From Mycobacterium sp. 1465703.0 (GTDB lineage Bacteria > Actinomycetota > Actinomycetes > Mycobacteriales > Mycobacteriaceae), in assembly GCF_001672975.1 (NCBI RefSeq), contig NZ_LZKU01000163.1, positions 20,868-84,867 on the forward strand: a stretch of 64,000 bases of DNA. The letters are read 5' to 3'. The notes beneath the pieces are model-generated. The model made no database searches and was not told the origin of the DNA. It saw only the letters and a list, made by a program, of their open reading frames with translations. A program made the position numbers and the translations under genes. Below, in pieces: positions 15,362 through 21,989 of this stretch (position 1 is the first letter of the stretch; every line of letters begins with the position of its first letter).

Positions 15362-15409
15362 TCAGAACATCTTGTATCTCGACATCTTGTCAGCCACTAG
15401 GTGTAGTGT
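15362..15409 (+). promoter_or_regulatory. Pair of NrdR boxes upstream of nrdHIE
   Basis: Box 1 (15362-15377, TCAGAACATCTTGTAT) and box 2 (15394-15409, CCACTAGGTGTAGTGT) are 32 bp apart start to start. Box 2 differs from the NrdR consensus ends ACACTA / TAGTGT by one base; box 1 is more degenerate. The nrdF2 promoter has two boxes at exactly the same spacing. NrdR represses ribonucleotide reductase operons through such pairs when dATP is high. Confidence 0.72.
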
Positions 15410-15611
15410 TTCGAGCACCGGCAGATCCCAGGACCGCCAAGCCAGCCAGGCTCGGTGAACCCCCCGAAATCGGCGCCGACGGGTCATTCGACCTGAACCG
15501 CCGAGCGACGGGAATCAGGGGGCCTGACGGATCGCTGAACATAGCAAAGACGCATTCCCAAAGTAGTTGCCAGTCCGTTGGGTCCCCTCTTCCGCAAAGG
15601 AGCGGCATTCT

Positions 15612-15851
15612 ATGAGCATCACCGTGTACACCAAGCCGGCGTGCGTGCAGTGCAGCGCGACCTACAAGGCGTTGGACAAGCAGGGCATCGCCTACGAGAC
15701 GGTCGACATCTCGCTGGACGCCGAGGCGCGTGATTACGTGATGGCCCTGGGGTACCTGCAGGCTCCGGTCGTGGTGGCAGGCAACGATCACTGGTCGGGT
15801 TTCCGTCCCGATCGCATCAGGGCGCTCGCCACGGCGGAACTGAGCGCGTAA
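15612..15851 (+). CDS. nrdH: NrdH-redoxin
   Basis: 79-aa glutaredoxin-like thiol protein. The redox motif is C-V-Q-C (residues 11-14) in the context T-K-P-A-C-V-Q-C, and W-S-G-F-R-P-D is the conserved C-terminal signature of NrdH. It takes electrons from thioredoxin reductase and reduces NrdE. The ATG at 15612 has AAGGAG 10 nt upstream; the longer open frame upstream is not part of the gene. It is the first gene of nrdHIE, as in M. tuberculosis (Rv3053c), under the paired NrdR boxes. Confidence 0.97.
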   Translation: MSITVYTKPACVQCSATYKALDKQGIAYETVDISLDAEARDYVMALGYLQAPVVVAGNDHWSGFRPDRIRALATAELSA

Positions 15852-15878
15852 GGCAAGACGTTAGGTAAGGAGGTTGCG

Positions 15879-16325
15879 GTGCAGTCGCGCAACCTGGTCT
15901 ATTTCTCCTCGGTGTCGGAGAACACCCATCGCTTCGTCGAGAAGCTGGCTATCCCCGCCACGCGGATACCGCTGCATGGCGGCATCGAGGTAGACGACCC
16001 CTACGTCCTGGTCCTGCCCACCTACGGCGGCGGGCGGGCCACTCCGGACCTGAACGCGGGCGGTTACGTCCCCAAGCAGGTCATCGCCTTTTTGAACAAT
16101 GAGCACAACCGGTCGTTGATCCGCGGCGTCATTGCCGCGGGCAACAACAACTTCGGCGCCGAATTCGCTTACGCGGGCAACGTGATCTCGCGCAAGTGCG
16201 GCGTGCCGTACCTGTACCGCTTCGAACTAATGGGAACCCAAGACGACGTGGATGCCGTCCGCGCGGGCTTAGCCAATTTCTGGAAGGAACAGACGTGTCA
16301 CCAACCGTCGCTGCAGAGCCTGTAA
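15879..16325 (+). CDS. nrdI: NrdI flavodoxin-like activator of class Ib RNR
   Basis: 148-aa flavodoxin-like protein. The FMN phosphate loop is [10 protein letters not shown] near residue 10, and P-T-Y-G-G-G and G-N-N-N-F-G are the flavin-contacting loops of NrdI. It delivers an oxidant from reduced FMN that assembles the dimanganese-tyrosyl cofactor in NrdF. The GTG at 15879 follows TAAGGAGG. It is 27 bp after nrdH, and its last 31 bp overlap the start of nrdE, so all three are one transcript. Confidence 0.96.
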   Translation: MQSRNLVYFSSVSENTHRFVEKLAIPATRIPLHGGIEVDDPYVLVLPTYGGGRATPDLNAGGYVPKQVIAFLNNEHNRSLIRGVIAAGNNNFGAEFAYAGNVISRKCGVPYLYRFELMGTQDDVDAVRAGLANFWKEQTCHQPSLQSL

Positions 16326-18460
16326 CCACCGGAGCCCACGCGTTGCCGGGGGAGACGGATTACCACGCGCTCAACGCGATGCTGAACCTCTATGACGCGG
16401 ACGGCAAGATTCAGTTCGACAAGGACCGCGAGGCTGCGCATCAGTACTTCCTGCAGCACGTCAACCAGAACACGGTCTTCTTCCACAATCAGGACGAGAA
16501 GCTCGACTACCTGATCAAGGAGAACTATTACGAGCGCGAGGTTCTCGACCAGTACAGCCGCAACTTCGTCAAGACACTGCTGGACCGCGCCTACGCCAAG
16601 AAGTTCCGGTTCCCGACGTTTCTGGGCGCGTTCAAGTACTACACCTCCTACACGCTGAAGACGTTCGACGGAAAGCGTTACCTGGAGCGCTTCGAGGACC
16701 GCGTGGTCATGGTGGCGCTGACGCTGGCCGCCGGTGACACCGTTCTGGCCGAAAAGCTGGTCGACGAGATCATCGACGGCCGGTTTCAGCCGGCCACCCC
16801 GACGTTTCTGAACTCGGGCAAAAAGCAGCGCGGTGAGCCGGTGAGCTGCTTTCTGCTGCGCATCGAGGACAACATGGAGTCGATCGGGCGATCGATCAAC
16901 TCCGCGCTGCAGCTGTCCAAGCGCGGCGGGGGAGTTGCGTTGCTGCTGAGCAACATTCGCGAGCACGGTGCCCCGATCAAGAACATCGAGAACCAGTCCT
17001 CGGGTGTCATCCCGATCATGAAGCTGCTCGAGGACTCCTTCTCCTACGCCAACCAGCTGGGGGCCCGGCAGGGCGCCGGCGCGGTGTACCTGCATGCGCA
17101 TCACCCGGACATCTACCGGTTCCTGGACACCAAGCGCGAGAACGCCGACGAGAAGATCCGGATCAAGACGCTGAGCCTGGGCGTGGTGATTCCCGACATC
17201 ACCTTCGAGCTGGCCAAGAAGAACGAGGACATGTATCTGTTCTCGCCCTACGACGTCGAGCGGGTCTACGGTCTGCCGTTCGCCGACATCTCGGTCACCG
17301 AGAAGTACTACGAGATGGTCGACGACGCCCGCATCCGCAAGACCAAGATCAAGGCGCGGGAGTTCTTCCAGACGCTGGCCGAGCTGCAGTTCGAGTCCGG
17401 TTACCCCTACATCATGTTCGAAGACACGGTGAACCGGGCCAACCCGATCGACGGCAAGATCACCCACTCGAACCTCTGCTCGGAGATCCTGCAGGTGTCC
17501 ACGCCGTCGGTGTTCAACGATGACTTGTCGTATGCCAAAGTGGGCAAGGACATCTCGTGCAACCTGGGGTCGTTGAACATCGCCAAGACGATGGACTCGC
17601 CCGACTTCGCCCAGACCATCGAGGTCGCGATCCGCGCGCTGACGGCGGTGAGCGATCAGACGCACATCTGGTCGGTGCCTTCAATCGAGCAGGGCAACAA
17701 CGAGTCTCACGCAATCGGGCTCGGCCAGATGAACTTGCACGGCTACCTGGCCCGCGAGCGCATCCTGTATGGCTCCGAAGAAGGTGTCGACTTCACCAAC
17801 ATGTACTTCTACACCGTGCTCTACCATGCGTTGCGTGCGTCGAATCGCATCGCGATCGAGCGGGGGATTAAGTTCGGCGGGTTCGAGAGGTCGAAGTACG
17901 CATCGGGTGAATTCTTCGACAAGTACACCGAGCTGGTGTGGGAACCGGCCACCCCGCGGGTGCGGGAGTTGTTCGCCGAGGCGGGCATTCGCATTCCGAC
18001 CCAAGAGGATTGGCAGCGGCTGAAGGAGTCCGTGCAGCAGCACGGCATCTACAACCAGAACCTGCAGGCCGTCCCGCCGACCGGGTCGATCAGCTACATC
18101 AACCACTCGACCAGTTCCATCCACCCGGTGGCGAGCAAGATCGAGATCCGCAAGGAAGGCAAGATCGGCCGCGTCTATTACCCGGCGCCGTATCTGACCA
18201 ACGACAACCTGGAGTACTACCAGGACGCCTACGAGATCGGCTACGAGAAGATCATCGACACCTACGCCGCGGCCACCCAGCACGTCGACCAGGGGCTGTC
18301 GCTGACGCTGTTCTTCAAGGACACCGCCACCACCCGAGATGTGAACAAGGCGCAGATCTACGCCTGGCGCAAGGGAATCAAGACGCTGTACTACATCCGG
18401 CTACGCCAGATGGCGCTGGAAGGCACCGAGGTCGAGGGCTGCGTGTCCTGCATGCTCTAG
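16295..18460 (+). CDS. nrdE: Class Ib ribonucleotide reductase, large subunit
   Basis: 721-aa catalytic alpha subunit. Active-site landmarks are N-L-C-S-E-I, C-N-L-G-S-L-N and G-Q-M-N-L-H-G, and the C-terminal C-V-S-C-M-L pair accepts electrons from NrdH. The N-terminal ATP-cone of class Ia enzymes is absent, as expected for class Ib. The chosen GTG (16295) is preceded by GGAAGGAAC and reproduces the M. tuberculosis N-terminus. The 31-bp overlap with nrdI implies coupling. It works with NrdF2, encoded 14 kb away here because of the accessory insertion and conserved genes in between. Confidence 0.97.
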   Translation: MSPTVAAEPVTTGAHALPGETDYHALNAMLNLYDADGKIQFDKDREAAHQYFLQHVNQNTVFFHNQDEKLDYLIKENYYEREVLDQYSRNFVKTLLDRAYAKKFRFPTFLGAFKYYTSYTLKTFDGKRYLERFEDRVVMVALTLAAGDTVLAEKLVDEIIDGRFQPATPTFLNSGKKQRGEPVSCFLLRIEDNMESIGRSINSALQLSKRGGGVALLLSNIREHGAPIKNIENQSSGVIPIMKLLEDSFSYANQLGARQGAGAVYLHAHHPDIYRFLDTKRENADEKIRIKTLSLGVVIPDITFELAKKNEDMYLFSPYDVERVYGLPFADISVTEKYYEMVDDARIRKTKIKAREFFQTLAELQFESGYPYIMFEDTVNRANPIDGKITHSNLCSEILQVSTPSVFNDDLSYAKVGKDISCNLGSLNIAKTMDSPDFAQTIEVAIRALTAVSDQTHIWSVPSIEQGNNESHAIGLGQMNLHGYLARERILYGSEEGVDFTNMYFYTVLYHALRASNRIAIERGIKFGGFERSKYASGEFFDKYTELVWEPATPRVRELFAEAGIRIPTQEDWQRLKESVQQHGIYNQNLQAVPPTGSISYINHSTSSIHPVASKIEIRKEGKIGRVYYPAPYLTNDNLEYYQDAYEIGYEKIIDTYAAATQHVDQGLSLTLFFKDTATTRDVNKAQIYAWRKGIKTLYYIRLRQMALEGTEVEGCVSCML

Positions 18461-18854
18461 GACACGCGGGCTTCGCATCGCCGAGGCCGATCGCGGGATA
18501 ACACCTCCCCGCGGATACCTGCTGCCCGAGTCACACGGCCGGGTGCGGCTTGATGTTTCTCATCGCCCCGATCGTTACGTCGTCGTGCCAGAAGCGGCGG
18601 GGCCCTGGCTGTCCGCGCTCTGCGGACAAGCGCCGCGTTATCTGGGTAGACCGGTGGTGGCGGTATCCCTAACTTTGCAGCAGACCGTGGCCGCCGCAAA
18701 ACGGCGGCTGGTAAGCCCGCAAGCCATTTGGACCGATCGACAGTCGTGCCCACCGGGACACCAGCCGTCAGGTGACCGTCCCGAACACCGTCGGCTCGAC
18801 GGTCTCTTCCGTGGTATCCGCCCCCCGATCGCACTACGAAAAGAGGATTTAGCC
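18461..18854 (+). other. 394-bp gene-free region before the FAD oxidase
   Basis: Between nrdE and the oxidase start, the only structure I can support is the 47-nt element at 18646-18692 and the hairpin directly after it (18690-18696 pairing with 18702-18708). The open frame reaching back to 18543 shows no family similarity before the GTG at 18855. Confidence 0.6.
18646..18692 (+). promoter_or_regulatory. Promoter-like element, copy 1 (of 2)
   Basis: 47 nt that align without gaps to 20439-20485 with 36 identities, including the unbroken CCCTAACTTTGCA. A SigA-like reading is -35 TAGACC and -10 TAACTT with 17 nt between. A 7-bp stem with 5-nt loop (18690-18708) follows at once. The conservation past the -10 suggests a shared operator or leader. 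Confidence 0.65.
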
Positions 18855-20291
18855 GTGGTTTTCGGTTGTTCCAGTCTCTCGCCCGTCCAGCCGGAGGATG
18901 TCGCAGCCCTGGTTGCGGTGGTGTCGGGTTCGGTTCTGCTGCCGGGTGACGTGGGATACGACGACGAACGCGCCGTCTTTAACCTCAACCATGAGCTCCA
19001 GCCCGCTGTGATCGTGGTGGCGCAGTGTCCGACCGATGTCGAGGCGGCCGTTGCCTTCGCGGCGAGACAGCGTCGCCCGGTTGCGGTGAAGGCCACCGGC
19101 CACCAGATCGTCGGCACGGCAGAAGGGGCCGTTCTGATCAATACCCGCCGGATGAACGACGTCGAGATCGACGCCGTCGGCCGCACGGCAGGGGTCGGCG
19201 CCGGGGCGATATGGGGAGAGGTGGTCGAGAAGGCGGCCGAGGCTGGGCTGGCACCGTTGAACGGGGCCAACCCCACGGTAGGGGTCGCCGGTTACACCCT
19301 GGGCGGCGGTCTGAGCCCGACCCTCGGCCGCTCCCACGGCTACGCCGCGGACCACGTGCGCTCGCTCGATGTGGTGACGGCAGACGGCGAATTGCGGCAT
19401 GTCGACGCCGAATCCGATCCCGAGCTGTTTTGGGCGCTACGCGGTGGCAAAGGCAACTTCGGCGTGGTCACCAGGCTGGAGTTTGCGTTGTTTCCGGTTT
19501 CCCGCATCTACGGCGGTGCCCTCTACTTCCCAGGGGAGCACATGGCCGACGTGCTGCGCGCCTGGACTGCTTGGCACCCGAACACGCCGGAATCCATGGT
19601 CTCGTCGTTCGCGGCCCTGCGACTACCGCCGCTGCCCGAAATCCCCGAGCCGCTGCGCGGCGTGTTCACGGTGGCGCTGCGGATCGCCTACAACGGCACG
19701 GCCGAGGACGGCGAACGGATGATCGCGCCGCTCCGGGCAGTCGCGCCGACCGTGCTGGACACCGTAGCGGACATGCCGTACACGGCAGTCGCATCGATCC
19801 ACGCCGAGCCGACCGAACCATTGCCATACTACGAGCGCAGCGTCATGCTGCGGGAATTCCCCGCAGAGTCGCAGGACAGGCTGGTGGAACTCGTCGGCCC
19901 GAACTCCCGAACCTCCATGTGGATCGCCGAACTGCGTGCCCTTGGCGGAGCCTGGGACCGAGAGCCGTTGGTGCCCAACGCCGTAGCGACCAGAGGTCTG
20001 CCGTATGTCTTGTTGGGCGTCGAGGTCGGTCCGAAGTCAGAGGAACGGCGGCTCAAGGAGTCGGTCGCTGCGCTGCTCGACGGGATGGCAGCCTGGCAGG
20101 CCGACCGGCGGCTGGTGAACAACCTTGCCCCTGAAGAAGCGGCCGACGTCGTCGCGATCTACGGTCCGGAATGCTACGAGCGCCTGGCGCACGTTAAGAA
20201 GATCTACGACCCGAGCAACATGTTTCGCTTCAACCACAACGTGCTGCCGGCCGCCCGGACCGACAGTCGGCTGCCCCAGGCTCGTCCATAG
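18855..20291 (+). CDS. Berberine-bridge-type FAD-linked oxidase
   Basis: 478-aa flavoprotein of the BBE / 6-hydroxynicotine oxidase family. The FAD-binding (PCMH) domain covers about residues 30-200, with K-A-T-G-H-Q-I-V-G carrying the probable covalently flavinylated His and G-Y-T-L-G-G-G-L-S the second flavin loop. The C-terminal BBE motif Y-G-P-E-C-Y-E-R-L ends in Y-D-P-S-N-M-F-R-F-N. The GTG at 18855 is preceded by AAGAGGA. The family oxidises C-H, C-N or alcohol groups with O2, often in natural-product tailoring. No secretion signal is seen. Its promoter element is shared with the methyltransferase operon at 20535, which places both in one regulon with MmpS/MmpL. Substrate unknown. Confidence 0.85.
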   Translation: MVFGCSSLSPVQPEDVAALVAVVSGSVLLPGDVGYDDERAVFNLNHELQPAVIVVAQCPTDVEAAVAFAARQRRPVAVKATGHQIVGTAEGAVLINTRRMNDVEIDAVGRTAGVGAGAIWGEVVEKAAEAGLAPLNGANPTVGVAGYTLGGGLSPTLGRSHGYAADHVRSLDVVTADGELRHVDAESDPELFWALRGGKGNFGVVTRLEFALFPVSRIYGGALYFPGEHMADVLRAWTAWHPNTPESMVSSFAALRLPPLPEIPEPLRGVFTVALRIAYNGTAEDGERMIAPLRAVAPTVLDTVADMPYTAVASIHAEPTEPLPYYERSVMLREFPAESQDRLVELVGPNSRTSMWIAELRALGGAWDREPLVPNAVATRGLPYVLLGVEVGPKSEERRLKESVAALLDGMAAWQADRRLVNNLAPEEAADVVAIYGPECYERLAHVKKIYDPSNMFRFNHNVLPAARTDSRLPQARP

Positions 20292-20438
20292 GCCCACCAT
20301 CCGGGCTTTGGTTCGTGATTTGGGCGTCAATTGGCTGCCTGGATCGCGATGCATCTGCATCGACTTTCCCTGTGCGCGGTATCACGCACTGTGGGCGTCG
20401 AACCTCCGCGCTTTCCGGCTACCGACCGCGCCATTCGA

Positions 20439-20485
20439 GTAGACTGGCCGTCGTCGTAGCCCTAACTTTGCACCAGAAAGCGGCC
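20439..20485 (+). promoter_or_regulatory. Promoter-like element, copy 2 (of 2)
   Basis: Homologous to 18646-18692. The -35 reads TAGACT, the -10 TAACTT, with a 17-nt spacer. A 7-bp stem GAACGAG / CTCGTTC with a 5-nt loop (20487-20505) follows, matching the hairpin after copy 1 in stem and loop length though not in sequence. Confidence 0.65.
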
Positions 20486-20534
20486 TGAACGAGGGTGACT
20501 CGTTCGGGCGCAAGGTGATTCAAAGGGGCGAACA

Positions 20535-21434
20535 ATGCCACGGACCCATGACGATAGTTGGGACCTCAAGACGGGGGTGGGCGCGACCGCCACACTGGTC
20601 GCTGCGGCGCGGGCGGTCGCCAGTAGGCAACCCGATCCGGTGATCCGCGACCCGTTCGCCGAAGTGTTGGTCAGGGCGGTCGGACTGAAACTGTTCACCC
20701 AAATTGTCGACGGCGCAATCAATTTCTCTGACCTCGAAGCCGACTGGATGCCGGACTACTTCGGCGTGCGGACCAGAACCCTCGATGACTTTGCCCGCCA
20801 AGCGTGTCGAGCCGGCATCCGCCAAGCGGTGATTTTGGCCTCTGGACTGGATTGTCGGGCTTACCGATTGGACTGGCCGCCGGCGACGGCCATCTACGAG
20901 ATCGATCAACCCCAGGTCATCGGGTGGAAGCGGCGCGTCTTGACCGGCTTGGGCTGGGCACCTGCCGAAGGACACCATTGCTTGGGCATCGATCTGCGTC
21001 AGGACTGGTCGACAGCGTTGCGGCAAAACGGTTTCGACGCCACGCAGCCGACCGTCTGGATCGTCGAGGGGCTTCTCATCGGATATCTTCCGCCGGAGGG
21101 ACACGACCAGATTCTCGACGCGATCACCAATTTGAGTGCTCCCGGTAGCCAACTTGGGGCGGATTACGTCGAGACTCCCAGAACCGATGCGCTCGGCGAA
21201 ATTCTGAGAAAACGCCACGCGGTATGGAATCAATTAGACCCCGAGATCGACCTGCGCAGTGTAACTTTCGCCGGACAGCACACAGACACCGCCAAGTATC
21301 TGGCCGAACGCGACTGGACGACGCGCAGTGCTGAGATCGCCGACGTCTTCAACGCGGCCGGACGGCCCGCTCTCAGTGCCGACGGCTTAGTCGAGTTGAG
21401 TTTCACGCGGATGCTGAGCGCAGTGCGCATTTAA
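20535..21434 (+). CDS. SAM-dependent methyltransferase, PPM1/LCMT-like mycobacterial family
   Basis: 299-aa member of the large mycobacterial family of leucine-carboxyl-methyltransferase-like enzymes (Rv0146-type). Family marks are the N-terminal S-W-D-L-K-T-G-V-G-A-T-A and I-R-D-P-F-A-E, the SAM loop V-I-L-A-S-G-L-D-C-R-A-Y-R-L, Y-E-I-D-Q-P, and W-I-V-E-G-L-L-I-G-Y-L. These enzymes are thought to O-methylate carboxyl or hydroxyl groups of lipids, but few have known substrates. The ATG at 20535 is 50 nt after the shared promoter element. mmpS begins 111 bp downstream on the same strand, so methyltransferase, mmpS and mmpL may form one transcript making and exporting a methylated product. Confidence 0.9.
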   Translation: MPRTHDDSWDLKTGVGATATLVAAARAVASRQPDPVIRDPFAEVLVRAVGLKLFTQIVDGAINFSDLEADWMPDYFGVRTRTLDDFARQACRAGIRQAVILASGLDCRAYRLDWPPATAIYEIDQPQVIGWKRRVLTGLGWAPAEGHHCLGIDLRQDWSTALRQNGFDATQPTVWIVEGLLIGYLPPEGHDQILDAITNLSAPGSQLGADYVETPRTDALGEILRKRHAVWNQLDPEIDLRSVTFAGQHTDTAKYLAERDWTTRSAEIADVFNAAGRPALSADGLVELSFTRMLSAVRI

Positions 21435-21545
21435 CGCGTCCTGCGGCGGCTCAACTCCATCGTCGCGACCACCCATCGCTCATGCGGCCACGGTGGTCCA
21501 CCTGTTTCGATTTCTCGTTGTGAGTGCCCGAGGAGGGTCATCGTC

Positions 21546-21989
21546 ATGGTCACGTCTCTACGCCGGCGACTGGTCAGCAAGCTGTGGCTACCTACCCTGG
21601 TGGTCGTCGTTGCCGTCTTGGCGGGGACCGTCATCGATTCCGCGCACAGGATCTTCGGTTCCCAGGATCGAACCCGGAGCCCGGGCGACAAATTCTCGAT
21701 AGCTCAGTTCAATCCCAAACGCATCGAATACGACGTGTTCGGCGATTTGGCAGGCTGGGGGAGGGTCAGCTATTGGGATGTGAACTCGCACGCAATCGCC
21801 GTCGACCTGGCGACGTTGCCCTGGACGCATACCGAAGTCACGGTGTTGACGACCGCGACCGCTGACATCACCGCGCAGGTCGCCGGAGGCAATGTCGGCT
21901 GCCGCATCATCGTCGACGGCCAGGTGCGTTCCGAACACACCGCCACGGGTGAGCACGCCGGGGTCTGGTGCCAGGTGCTGTCCGCATGA
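21546..21989 (+). CDS. mmpS: MmpS family membrane-anchored accessory protein
   Basis: 147-aa protein with a short basic N-terminus, one membrane segment (about residues 13-30), and an extracytoplasmic beta domain typical of MmpS, including the R-I-E-Y-D-V-F-G stretch and two Cys near the C-terminus. MmpS proteins assist the adjacent MmpL in exporting lipids or siderophores. The ATG follows GAGGAGGG. Its stop overlaps the mmpL start (ATGA), so the two are coupled. The subfamily number cannot be assigned from sequence alone. Confidence 0.93.
   Translation: MVTSLRRRLVSKLWLPTLVVVVAVLAGTVIDSAHRIFGSQDRTRSPGDKFSIAQFNPKRIEYDVFGDLAGWGRVSYWDVNSHAIAVDLATLPWTHTEVTVLTTATADITAQVAGGNVGCRIIVDGQVRSEHTATGEHAGVWCQVLSA

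Larger units (their letters stand above)
15107..15611 (+). other. 505-bp gene-free leader region of nrdHIE
   Basis: This stretch holds the terminator hairpins of the FMN reductase gene (15123-15194), then about 165 bp with nothing recognised, then the paired NrdR boxes (15362-15409). About 200 nt of probable 5' untranslated leader follow before nrdH. A weak open frame crosses it (15229 onward) but has unconvincing codon usage and no ribosome binding site. Confidence 0.6.

Noticed and set aside
15367..15390. Direct repeat ACATCTTGT twice, 15 bp apart, as a separate regulator site
   Set aside because: The first copy is part of NrdR box 1. The second lies in the spacer and is more simply explained by chance similarity to the box core; kept only as a note.
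15229..15615. 128-aa frame upstream of nrdH
   Set aside because: No ribosome binding site, crosses the NrdR boxes, has no recognisable family and has codon use unlike neighbours.
18543..18854. 104-residue N-terminal extension of the FAD oxidase
   Set aside because: It runs through the shared promoter element, lacks similarity to BBE proteins, and the GTG 18855 has a good ribosome binding site.
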